A stretch of 64,000 nucleotides of DNA from Peptoniphilus sp. KCTC 25270 (GTDB lineage: Bacteria; Bacillota; Clostridia; Tissierellales; Peptoniphilaceae): the NCBI RefSeq assembly GCF_021012875.1, contig NZ_JAJMZJ010000003.1, positions 186,001-250,000 of the forward strand, in the 5' to 3' direction. Positions 26,093-32,580 of this stretch are shown here, in pieces; positions within the stretch are counted from its first letter, which is position 1; every line of letters begins with the position of its first letter. The translations under genes were made by a program, and so were the position numbers. A model generated the notes under the pieces. It was not told where the DNA came from. It did no database searches and was given only the letters and a program-made list of their open reading frames with translations.

Positions 26093-27656
26093 ATGCTTTT
26101 TTTAGTTTTCTTTGTAAAATAATCTTTATATCTTTGGCTTCTTTTAAGCCTAGTAGGTAGAGTAAAGCTCCGTATACGACTACGGATCCGGCTACGGCTA
26201 TCATAAAGAATAGGAATTTCATTGTTAGTCCTGGGTTTGGTCCCATGACCATGCCGCCTAATCCAAAGAATACTAGGTAGGCGAAGATTCCCATAATAAT
26301 GGATGCGATTCCGGTTTTGATAAAGAGTTTGATATAGGAACGCATTCCGATGTTGCCGAGTTTTTTTCGTAGTAGATAAAAACTTGCGATGCATACGGCG
26401 GTTGTGGCAATGGATACGCTTAGGGCGAGTCCGTTGATTCCCATATAGTTTACGAGAAGTAGGTTGAATCCTACGTTTACGATTACATTTACTACTCCTA
26501 AATAGAATGGGGTTTTGGTGTCTTCTAAACTATAGAATACACGGTTTTGTACGTTGTTTACGGATAAACTTACCAGTGTTAATGTGTAATAGCGTAAACA
26601 TACGGCGGTTGCATCGGCGTCAGCTTGAGTAAATACCCCTCTCATAAAGGCGAGTTCTACAATGGGTTGTGCCAATACCATGAGTCCGACTAGGGCTGGA
26701 ATGGTGATTAGCAATACGGAACGGATGCTTCCGTTCATGATTTTCTTGCCTTTTTTTAGGTTTCCTTCATCAAAGGCTTTTGCCATGGCGGGGAAAATTA
26801 CTGAGGTTATAGCGGTGATAAAAATCCCGATAATCAATACGTTTAGTTTGTTGGCGTAGTCCAAGCGGCTCATGCTTCCTGTTGGAAGTCCTGAGGCGAG
26901 GGCCCGGTTAATGAGCGTATTGATGTTGTTGATACTTACAGTTATTATGGCTGGGATGGCTAGTAGGATGGTTTGTCGTGTGTATTTGTCTGCTAAGTCA
27001 AATACGGCTTTGAAGCGAAACCCTACTCTGGCCGATCCCCAGAATACGGCAATGGCTTCGGCGACTACGGCAAGAACGGACACGATGGTTAGTCCTCGAA
27101 TTCCGTATTTGTCGGCGAAGAAAAACAAATAGCCTAAGTATACGGTGTTTAGCCAGATGGGCACGGATGCTGCGATTCCAAATCGTCCGTGGAAATGGAG
27201 ATAACCGGTAAAGATTCCTTCATAAGCGGAGAATATAATTACGGGCATCCCCAGTTGGATTAGTTGAATACAGAGTCTGGCGGTTTGTTCGTCAAATCTT
27301 GGCCCTACGAGTTTTGCTAGTAGAGGGGCTCCGAAAATTCCTAGAGCGGTTAATAAAAAGGTCAAGAGAGAGACGATGTAGAATATATTGTTGGTAAACC
27401 GCATTTTTCCTTCTTCTCCTCGGTCGGATAATACGGATTGCAATCCGGGAATAAATACGGTGCTGATACCCATTACGATAAACATACTGACAGTGGATGT
27501 GGCGGATTGGGCTGCTACGAAGGCGTCTTTTTCAAAGCCGGCTCCGAAGACAGAGGCCACTAAGGATTCTCGTCCGAATCCCATCATCTTTCCGATAAAG
27601 GAAAATAGAATGATGATCCCTGTTGATTTTGCTATGGATGATGATTTTGATTTCAT
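26091..27656 (-). CDS. murJ: Lipid II flippase MurJ (MviN)
   Basis: A 521-residue integral membrane protein with about 14 hydrophobic segments, of the MOP/MviN family. It flips the peptidoglycan precursor lipid II across the membrane. Seen: N-terminal IAKSTGIIILFSFIGKMMGF, GRESLVASVFGAG (family 'REsl.A..FG.g') and ENVQNRVFYSLEDTKTPFYL-like NNVQNRVFYSLEDTKTPFYL in the middle. ATG 27656 follows AGGAGG. Its -10 box overlaps the left end of the integrative element, so its present promoter may be partly made of element DNA. Normal length for the family. Confidence 0.95.
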   Translation of the reverse strand: MKSKSSSIAKSTGIIILFSFIGKMMGFGRESLVASVFGAGFEKDAFVAAQSATSTVSMFIVMGISTVFIPGLQSVLSDRGEEGKMRFTNNIFYIVSLLTFLLTALGIFGAPLLAKLVGPRFDEQTARLCIQLIQLGMPVIIFSAYEGIFTGYLHFHGRFGIAASVPIWLNTVYLGYLFFFADKYGIRGLTIVSVLAVVAEAIAVFWGSARVGFRFKAVFDLADKYTRQTILLAIPAIITVSINNINTLINRALASGLPTGSMSRLDYANKLNVLIIGIFITAITSVIFPAMAKAFDEGNLKKGKKIMNGSIRSVLLITIPALVGLMVLAQPIVELAFMRGVFTQADADATAVCLRYYTLTLVSLSVNNVQNRVFYSLEDTKTPFYLGVVNVIVNVGFNLLLVNYMGINGLALSVSIATTAVCIASFYLLRKKLGNIGMRSYIKLFIKTGIASIIMGIFAYLVFFGLGGMVMGPNPGLTMKFLFFMIAVAGSVVVYGALLYLLGLKEAKDIKIILQRKLKKA

Positions 27657-27673
27657 ACTTCCTCCTTCATACC

Positions 27674-27685
27674 TAATCTATTATA
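27674..27685. repeat. Candidate attL: 12-bp direct repeat
   Basis: TAATCTATTATA, repeated exactly at 32486-32497. It lies between murJ and the integrase gene and contains the minus-strand TATAAT -10 box of murJ. The next bases are also partly similar (a GG..GAAAAAA(A)GAT pattern follows in both). Confidence 0.55.
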
Positions 27686-27744
27686 TCAGATAAAATGGAG
27701 GTAGAAAAAAAGATTTTTTGTGAAAAAAGAGAGAGGAGAAAGAC

Positions 27745-28656
27745 ATGGAAGCCTTGAAAATTACAAGCGTAAGCGAAAGAAATGCCGAAATCATTGCCGA
27801 TTACTTCCAAAACTGCCGACTAAGAGGGCTAAGCAAAAACACCTTGAAAAACTACAGAGTGACGCTTTTCCATCTTTTCGATTGGCTAGAGAGTGAAAAC
27901 CTTGAAATAACCGAAGTAAGACCCCGAGACCTTAATAATTACTTCTTGGAAAGCTTTATCGGTATGCGCCCAAGTACCAAGCACGCGAAGATATCAAGCC
28001 TAAGGACTTTTTTCGAGTATCTCATGATGATCGGAGAAGTCGAGCAGTCTCCCGTACTTAAAATTATGCTCCCAAAGATAGAGAAAGCCAAGAAAAAAGC
28101 TTTCACAGACGAAGCCTATAAAAGCCTTGTCGCGTATCTTGAAGAGCATGGCGGAGAGCCTTGTGTTTTTATGGCGGAGCTTATGCGATATAGTGGCTTT
28201 AGGATAGGCGAGACCGTGACACTAGATATCACTAAAGACATACAAAAAAGGGTCGACATGGAGACAGGAGAAGTCGCCTACTTTGCTACTATACACGGAA
28301 AAGGGGCAAAGGATAGGATAGTGAAAGTATATAGCCGAAAGGCACAGGAAATCATAGAAAAGCACCTTGAAAAAATCCGCGAGTATCAGACCGACTTACC
28401 TTATATAATTTCAGTCTCCGCAAGTACTTTTTCGTTCCACCTTGTGGAGTGGAGAAGAAAGACCGACCAAAAAACGCACTTTACAAGCCATGACATGAGA
28501 AGAGCTTTTGCTCAAGACCTTATGGAAAGTACTGGAAATATAGAGCTTGTGCGCACGCTTTTAGGTCATGATTCCTATAATACAAGCTTAATTTACTTGT
28601 GGAAAGATAGCGAGCAAGTATATGGGAACTCTAAGGAGGTCGGACTATATGAGTAA
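27745..28656 (+). CDS. Tyrosine recombinase/integrase
   Basis: A 303-residue site-specific recombinase that would integrate and excise the element. Seen: an N-terminal SAM-like DNA-binding domain (about 12-100) and the catalytic domain with R153 (SGFRIGE), K187/K189 (HGKGAKDR), H249 and R252 (HDMRRAFA), H275 (LLGHDSYN) and the nucleophile Y284 (TSLIYL). All catalytic positions are present. It starts at ATG 27745 after AGGAG, 60 bp from the left direct repeat, as expected for an integrase next to its attachment site. XerC/D-like in length, but its place in the element argues for an element integrase. Confidence 0.93.
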   Translation: MEALKITSVSERNAEIIADYFQNCRLRGLSKNTLKNYRVTLFHLFDWLESENLEITEVRPRDLNNYFLESFIGMRPSTKHAKISSLRTFFEYLMMIGEVEQSPVLKIMLPKIEKAKKKAFTDEAYKSLVAYLEEHGGEPCVFMAELMRYSGFRIGETVTLDITKDIQKRVDMETGEVAYFATIHGKGAKDRIVKVYSRKAQEIIEKHLEKIREYQTDLPYIISVSASTFSFHLVEWRRKTDQKTHFTSHDMRRAFAQDLMESTGNIELVRTLLGHDSYNTSLIYLWKDSEQVYGNSKEVGLYE

Positions 28657-28822
28657 AGCCGTTCTATATATGGGCTTCCCCCAAGCCCATGGCACCACGA
28701 AAAGAGAGGGGCCCAAGGCAAGAGAAGAAGCGCAAGCGACTCTTGCCCTGGGACTTTTCGTGGTAGCCTTTAGGGCGGGGGCGCCCGAACTGTCACACCC
28801 CCGTACTGTAATACGGGGGTAG
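28649..28822 (+). CDS. Possible small overlapping ORF after the integrase
   Basis: A 57-codon frame with ATG 28649 overlapping the integrase stop (ATGAGTAA) and an ideal ribosome binding site AAGGAGG at 28633-28639, 9 bp upstream. The product (MSKAVLYMGFPQAHGTTKRE...) has no family I recognise and its DNA is mostly hairpin arms, so the reading may be accidental. It would end inside the candidate replication origin. Confidence 0.3.
   Translation: MSKAVLYMGFPQAHGTTKREGPKAREEAQATLALGLFVVAFRAGAPELSHPRTVIRG
28670..28690 (+). other. Hairpin 1 between integrase and rep
   Basis: ATGGGCTT (28670-28677) and AAGCCCAT (28683-28690) form a perfect stem around CCCCC. First of three successive hairpins leading to rep. 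Confidence 0.7.
28694..28764 (+). other. Hairpin 2 between integrase and rep (71 bp)
   Basis: An outer stem ACCACGAAAAG/CTTTTCGTGGT and an inner stem GGCAAGAG/CTCTTGCC extended by CCCA/TGGG. Long stems like this occur at single-strand origins of rolling-circle replicons; that role here is inferred. Confidence 0.65.
28797..28820 (+). other. Candidate double-strand origin/nick hairpin
   Basis: ACCCCCGTA (28797-28805) and TACGGGGGT (28812-28820) form a perfect 9-bp stem with loop CTGTAA. The centre reads TACTGTAATA; as I recall, the pT181-family nick hairpin reads TACTCTAATA in the same stem-loop position, which is 9 of 10 matches. It lies 9 bp upstream of a gene for the same Rep family. Its right arm includes the only G-rich stretch that could act as the rep ribosome binding site. 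Confidence 0.6.
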
Positions 28823-28829
28823 TAATGAC

Positions 28830-29735
28830 ATGAAAAAAATACTGATAGATTGGATAGCTTTCACCCTAGTAAAAGAAAAAGAAGAAGCCCCCGTGATAAA
28901 TCTTTTTCCTTTATCCCCGCAAGACTTTTCCCCCTTGCCAAAGGGCGGACTAGGCTACAAAAAAATTATCGCTTGTAGCGGTATAAAGATTTTCACTGAC
29001 GGAGCGGAAAGCATGGGAGTACACACGCAAATAAGCGGACAGGGCTGTCGCTTCCTTGAAGCTTTAGGGGTCGACCTGTGGGCTTTCCTCTCCGAAAAGA
29101 AAAAAGAAAAAGACCTGAAATTCACGCGACTTGATATAGCGCTCGACGTGGATACAGACCTTATAACCCCATGCGTGGAAAGTATAAGAAAAGGGCTTTA
29201 TATATCAAAAAGTAGAAGTATAAAACTATATGAAAAAATTGGAGAAGATAAGAAGATGCATGTCGAAACGATCTATATCGGGTCACGGTCGAGCAAGGTT
29301 TTTTTCAGAATCTACGACAAAGCCAAGCAGATGAAAGTCGGCGGGATATGGCAAAGAATAGAAGCAGAGGTAAAAAAAGACTACATCATCACACTTATAG
29401 AAAAGCTAGAAAGTAGCATATCAGACACTTTTTGCGGCCTTTTGCTTTCCTACTTCCGCCCCATCAGCAAGAAAGAAAGCAACATATCGCGAAGCCCGAC
29501 GGCAGACTACTGGCTAAAACTGATAGGAGAGTGCAAGAAAGTCACTTTATATAGAGAGCCAAAGAAGAAAGGAGTAGAAGAAAAATTTTTATGGATTGAT
29601 AGCCAAGTAGCGCCAACGGTAGCCCTGTTGTCCGAAGCTTTCGGGGGCTATGAGTGGATAGAAGCCGTAGCAAAGAGGGCAAAAAGTAGAGTGAAGCCCA
29701 TTGACTGGAAGATTTTAGAGGAGGAAAAACTATGA
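28830..29735 (+). CDS. Rolling-circle replication initiator (Rep_trans family)
   Basis: A 301-residue protein of the Rep_trans/'replication initiation factor' family (pT181 RepC, ICEBs1 NicK), which nicks one DNA strand at the origin. Seen: FTRLDIALDVD at 98-108, ETIYIGSRSSKVFFRIYDKA at 146-165 and WQRIEAEVKKD at 174-184, which are the family's conserved blocks. I cannot assign the catalytic tyrosine with certainty (Y162 is one candidate). It lacks the extra DNA-binding domain of some larger relatives. The ATG at 28830 has only a G-rich stretch upstream, inside the candidate origin hairpin. The stop overlaps the ssb start by 4 bp (ATGA), so translation is coupled. Confidence 0.88.
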   Translation: MKKILIDWIAFTLVKEKEEAPVINLFPLSPQDFSPLPKGGLGYKKIIACSGIKIFTDGAESMGVHTQISGQGCRFLEALGVDLWAFLSEKKKEKDLKFTRLDIALDVDTDLITPCVESIRKGLYISKSRSIKLYEKIGEDKKMHVETIYIGSRSSKVFFRIYDKAKQMKVGGIWQRIEAEVKKDYIITLIEKLESSISDTFCGLLLSYFRPISKKESNISRSPTADYWLKLIGECKKVTLYREPKKKGVEEKFLWIDSQVAPTVALLSEAFGGYEWIEAVAKRAKSRVKPIDWKILEEEKL

Positions 29736-30076
29736 ACGTAGTAATTTTGAACGGAAACCTTTGTGCAGATTGGGAAGCAAGATATACAAAAGGCGGAAAG
29801 ATGATAGCAGATACATCAATGGCCATAAGAGAGACCCAAGAAAAAACAACTTTTATAAGATTGAAAGCGTGGGAAAAAACCGCAAATCTAGCCTTGAACC
29901 ACACAAGGAAAGGGGATAGAATTACAGTAGAGGGTAGACTTCAAGTTGAAAGCTACCAAAAAGACGGAAAAACAAACTACTATACCTATGTAGTAGTAGA
30001 TAGGATTTATTTCGGGTTTAAGCCAAGAGCAGACGAAGCTACACAAGAAGCAAGGGAAATTTTTGAAGAAAGGTAG
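29732..30076 (+). CDS. ssb: Single-stranded DNA-binding protein
   Basis: A 114-residue OB-fold SSB: MNVVILNGNLCADWEARYTK, then FIRLKAWEKTANLALNHTRK GDRITVEGRLQVESY. It would coat the single-stranded intermediate of rolling-circle replication. It is shorter than host SSB (usually 140-170) and has no acidic DDDLPF-type tail for partner proteins, ending instead in EEAREIFEER-like sequence. Coupled to rep by a 4-bp overlap and preceded by GAGGAGG. It is element-specific rather than the housekeeping copy. Confidence 0.9.
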   Translation: MNVVILNGNLCADWEARYTKGGKMIADTSMAIRETQEKTTFIRLKAWEKTANLALNHTRKGDRITVEGRLQVESYQKDGKTNYYTYVVVDRIYFGFKPRADEATQEAREIFEER

Positions 30077-30085
30077 GAAAAAGCA

Positions 30086-30790
30086 ATGAAAAAAGACTAT
30101 TTCAAGGATTTGGTCAGCATTTATGCGCCTATGTCACACCATACAAGCCCAAGAAAAGAAAAAATTAAGTATATTGTGATACATGACACGGGAAATTCCA
30201 GCCGAGGGGCTGGAGCTGATTCCCATGTCAGATATTTTCACACTACCGACAGAAAAGCGAGTTGTGACTTTATTGTAGATAGTAAGCATATAGCACAGAT
30301 TACAAACTTCACAGAGCGAGCGTCATGGCACTGCGGAGACGGCGCAAAAGGTAACAGAACGATTACAAATCAAAACTCATTGGGAATTGAAATGTGCATC
30401 AATTCCGACGATAACTACAAAAAGATGTATAAAAACACACTGGATATAGTAGAAGCTTTGATGACTTTCCTTGATATACCACTAGATAGAGTAGTAAGAC
30501 ATTTTGATGCAAGCGGAAAAATTTGCCCAAACCACATGAGTAAAAACGGCTGGGCTTTATGGCAGACTTTCAAAAGAGATTTAGCCTATCAAGTAAGCGG
30601 AGCAAAAGAAGCCCCCGAGGGTATCACAAGCCCTGCAGAAGCAAAGCTGATTTTTAAGCAAGAAGAAAAAGAAATCACTATAAAAAAAGTAGATGTTGAC
30701 GGAAAAATTTTTGTACCACTCTATGACCTTTTAGAGCTTATCGGATACAGTGCAAGCAAAAAAGACCAATCTTTTTACATCTCAAGGTAA
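30086..30790 (+). CDS. N-acetylmuramoyl-L-alanine amidase (Amidase_2, endolysin-like)
   Basis: A 234-residue zinc amidase that cuts the bond between the glycan and stem peptide of peptidoglycan. Seen: YIVIHDTGNSS with H33, E102 in GIEMC, RHFD with H139, and KICPNHM with C147, forming the usual Zn site (two His, one Cys) plus acidic residue. No signal peptide, like a phage endolysin. The C-terminal 50 residues (VDGKIFVPLYDLLELIGYSA) resemble a copper-amine-oxidase-like stalk domain. It follows ssb by 9 bp. A lytic enzyme is unexpected in an element with no visible capsid genes; it may aid release or transfer with a helper. Confidence 0.9.
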   Translation: MKKDYFKDLVSIYAPMSHHTSPRKEKIKYIVIHDTGNSSRGAGADSHVRYFHTTDRKASCDFIVDSKHIAQITNFTERASWHCGDGAKGNRTITNQNSLGIEMCINSDDNYKKMYKNTLDIVEALMTFLDIPLDRVVRHFDASGKICPNHMSKNGWALWQTFKRDLAYQVSGAKEAPEGITSPAEAKLIFKQEEKEITIKKVDVDGKIFVPLYDLLELIGYSASKKDQSFYISR

Positions 30791-31390
30791 AGCGCGCCGA
30801 CCTATAACCCTTTAGTAATAAAGCGCTTTAGTCGGCCGTCCGGCGCTCGCCACCCCTCGCTCCCACACTGCGAGGGGTTTTTTTTGTCTTGCTCCGCCAT
30901 GGCGAAGAAAAACCCGCGCCTAGAAAAAGGGCGCGCAAGCCCTCCACCCACCCATTAGCGCGCGCCCTTTTTCGTCGACGCTTGGAAGCTTTTTTCTTTC
31001 GCTTTCCTTTCCTCCCCTCGCGCGTGGGCGCTCTGTCTTCTTCCATTAAAGCGCCCGTTGACTTCTTGCAAAAATATAAAAAATATTTTTGCCAAAGTCA
31101 ACGAGCTTCCCTTTTACGGCCTTTTCTTCTCTTTCGCTTTCCTTTTCGCGCTCCTCAAGGAGGCGCTCGAAAGCAGAAAAAGTCGGCTGATCATTTTCGC
31201 TACCGCGAAAAAGGCCGACTTTTACAGCTTCCTCGCCCCCCGTCGTCGCGCGAACGCTGACCCCGTCTAATTCGCCCGCTTTCGCCCTTTTATTATTTTG
31301 CTTTTTTCCACTTTTCGTCAAGGGCCACTTCGTTTTTCCCCTTGACTTCAAAGAGTGAAAAAAGCCTTTTTCACTTAAGGGCGCAAGCGG
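30791..31390 (+). other. 600-bp gene-poor tract packed with long hairpins
   Basis: Unusually GC-rich in parts. Hairpins seen: 30853-30877 (terminator); 30923-30973 (GAAAAAGGGCGCGC with its exact complement); 31056-31103 (CGTTGACTT stem plus an inner GCAAAAATAT stem); 31148-31166; 31178-31223 (AAAAGTCGGC stem plus inner TTTTCGC/GCGAAAA); 31301-31364 (CTTTTTT, CACT, GTCAAGGG stems). Open frames here are highly basic, lack ribosome binding sites and cross hairpin arms, so I treat the tract as non-coding. Candidate single-strand origin, packaging or transfer signal. Confidence 0.7.
30853..30885 (+). terminator. Terminator after the amidase gene
   Basis: CCCCTCGC (30853-30860) pairs with GCGAGGGG (30870-30877), followed by eight T. 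It ends the int-rep-ssb-amidase transcript. Confidence 0.9.
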
Positions 31391-31438
31391 TTGAAAAAAG
31401 CGTTTTCATGTGATACTATAATCGTAGTTGTGCAACTA
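31391..31438 (+). promoter_or_regulatory. Promoter and palindrome before the small-gene cassette
   Basis: TATAAT at 31417-31422 with TTGAAA at 31391-31396 (20 bp apart, longer than ideal). Directly after the -10 box lies a 14-bp palindrome TAGTTGTGCAACTA (31425-31438), placed where a repressor could block transcription. Confidence 0.5.
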
Positions 31439-31470
31439 AATTTCACTTTCAAAATTCAAGGAGGAAAAAA

Positions 31471-31695
31471 ATGGCAGTACAAAGAACGAAAACCATCAGC
31501 CGTATGACAATCTACTTTGATAACGGCTTGACAGATAGCGGAAAAATGCGTCTGAAAAGAAAGTCTTTCAGAGATATCAACCCAGAAGCAACAGACGAAC
31601 AAATTTATGATTGCGCCGTACAGCTTGCGAGCTTGTACAAGAAAAATCCTGTAGAGTATGGAAAGGAAGAAGACCATACACTAAAGCAAGGATAA
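31471..31695 (+). CDS. DUF1659 family protein
   Basis: A 74-residue protein matching the DUF1659 pattern: MAVQRTKTISRMTIYFDNGL, then GKMRLKRKSFRDINPEATDEQ and a helix with ALAxL (QLASLYK). Function unknown. Preceded by AAGGAGG. First gene of a four-gene cassette with DUF2922 and YvrJ, which I know as a recurrent trio in Firmicutes, often next to mobile or lysis genes. Confidence 0.85.
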   Translation: MAVQRTKTISRMTIYFDNGLTDSGKMRLKRKSFRDINPEATDEQIYDCAVQLASLYKKNPVEYGKEEDHTLKQG

Positions 31696-31706
31696 GGAGG
31701 TAAAGC

Positions 31707-31931
31707 ATGGAAAAGAAAAAATTAGTCTTAACTTTTATGGATGCAGAACAAAATGAATATAACATTATCGTAGATGACCCAAAAGATGACCTTTCAGCAG
31801 CAGAAGTGCGCCCAGTAATGGAAAGCATAGTATCGACAGAAGTCTTTAGAACGGAAGCGCCATTAGTTGGAGTTATATCCGCTTACTTTGTTATCACTTC
31901 TTCAAGCACGCTTTTTGATACGGCAGTATAA
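31707..31931 (+). CDS. DUF2922 family protein
   Basis: A 74-residue protein of the DUF2922 type: KKLVLTFMDAEQNEYNIIVD, then DPKDDLSAAEVRPVMESIVS and a short strand end. Function unknown. It follows DUF1659 by 11 bp with AAGGAGG, and its stop overlaps the next start (TAATG), giving translational coupling. Confidence 0.85.
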   Translation: MEKKKLVLTFMDAEQNEYNIIVDDPKDDLSAAEVRPVMESIVSTEVFRTEAPLVGVISAYFVITSSSTLFDTAV

Positions 31932-32236
31932 TGAAATTTAAGAAATTTTTGCGTCCTTATCGCGGAAAGTGTGATGTGTGCAAGCGCACGACGGCGGTCG
32001 CAAGCGTGGCAGAGATTGAAAAAGACGGCTTACTTATAGGGCAAATTTCCTTATGCCCTACATGTGAAGAAGCCTTGAAAAAGTCTTTAGAAAATGGAGC
32101 GCCCGCGGAAAAAATCCGCGGTCGCGATCCATTTCCGCATGAGCCTTTTTCTAAAGGTAGCGTAATAATCGAAGACGACGAAGAAGAAGAAAATTTTATT
32201 TTACCGCCGGGCGCGAAAAAAATCGGGCTTTTTTAG
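31931..32236 (+). CDS. Small two-CXXC zinc-ribbon-like protein, unknown function
   Basis: A 101-residue protein I do not recognise. It has CDVC (residues 14-17) and CPTC (about 43-46), which together form a likely four-cysteine zinc site, then a charged helix, a proline-rich bend and an acidic stretch (IIEDDEEEENFILP), ending GAKKIGLF. It starts inside the stop codon of DUF2922 and sits where the DUF1659-DUF2922-YvrJ trio is normally uninterrupted, so it is an insertion or a lineage-specific partner. No membrane segment or signal peptide. Confidence 0.75.
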   Translation: MKFKKFLRPYRGKCDVCKRTTAVASVAEIEKDGLLIGQISLCPTCEEALKKSLENGAPAEKIRGRDPFPHEPFSKGSVIIEDDEEEENFILPPGAKKIGLF

Positions 32237-32245
32237 GAGGTAAAA

Positions 32246-32398
32246 ATGGAAAATTTAGATATCATCAGCATGATAAACGCAGAAAATTTTGCGATAGTGC
32301 TTTGCGTATATTTAATTATTCGCTTTGAAGCAACATTGAAAAGCTTGGATAAGTCTATCGCAGAGCTTGTCATGCAATGCAAAAACTGCAAGGGGTGA
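32246..32398 (+). CDS. YvrJ family small membrane protein
   Basis: A 50-residue protein (ATG 32246 after AGGAGG). It has one hydrophobic segment (NFAIVLCVYLIIRFEATLKS) followed by LDKSIAELVM, closely resembling YvrJ family proteins ('G.P..V..YLLVR.E.KLD.L..SI..L'). The C-terminus has two cysteines (QCKNCKG) not usual in the family. The stop codon TGA lies in the loop of the terminator hairpin. Function of YvrJ is unknown. Confidence 0.85.
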   Translation: MENLDIISMINAENFAIVLCVYLIIRFEATLKSLDKSIAELVMQCKNCKG

Positions 32399-32411
32399 CC
32401 CTTGCAGTTTT
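32382..32411 (+). terminator. Terminator overlapping the yvrJ stop codon
   Basis: AAAACTGCAAGGG (32382-32394) and CCCTTGCAGTTTT (32399-32411), a perfect 13-bp stem with loop GTGA. The TGA stop of the preceding gene is the last three loop bases. Confidence 0.9.
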
Positions 32412-32485
32412 ATTTTTTACAAAAAAATTTGAAAAAAATTGGAAAAAATCCAAACTTTTCGATATATATACATATGTAGTTGACT

Positions 32486-32497
32486 TAATCTATTATA
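32486..32497. repeat. Candidate attR: 12-bp direct repeat
   Basis: Second copy of TAATCTATTATA. Read on the minus strand it also contains a TATAAT box, which would have been the murJ -10 box before insertion. Confidence 0.55.
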
Positions 32498-32553
32498 CAT
32501 GAAGTTGGAAAAAAGATAGTCATTTTTCTTGTGGTTTTGCTATTTTTTCACAA

Positions 32554-32579
32554 AAAAATCCCTCCAATGAGGGATTTTT
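32554..32579 (-). terminator. Terminator of the muramidase gene
   Basis: AAAAATCCCTC (32554-32564) and GAGGGATTTTT (32569-32579) with loop CAAT, right after the stop codon at 32581. Confidence 0.88.
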
Positions 32580-32580
32580 C

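Larger units (their letters stand above)
27674..32497 (+). mobile_element. Putative 4.8-kb integrative rolling-circle element
   Basis: All genes read on the plus strand between two opposing host genes: tyrosine recombinase, Rep_trans initiator, SSB, amidase, a gene-poor hairpin tract, then four small genes (DUF1659, DUF2922, zinc ribbon, YvrJ). Codon use (many AGC, AGA, ATA) and local base composition differ from flanking T-rich host genes. A 12-bp direct repeat marks both ends. I see no capsid, Zot/packaging ATPase or mobilisation gene, so it is not clearly a phage or a conjugative element. Best description: an integrated small replicon, possibly a satellite that borrows a helper. Confidence 0.7.

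Noticed and set aside
30828-31351. Two overlapping minus-strand frames and one plus-strand frame in the hairpin tract
   Set aside because: Very basic or low-complexity products, no ribosome binding sites, non-standard start, and all cross perfect hairpin arms; better explained as non-coding structure.
27674-32497. Inovirus (filamentous phage) prophage
   Set aside because: Rep and SSB would fit, but I find no Zot-type ATPase or run of small coat proteins; the small genes match DUF1659, DUF2922 and YvrJ instead.
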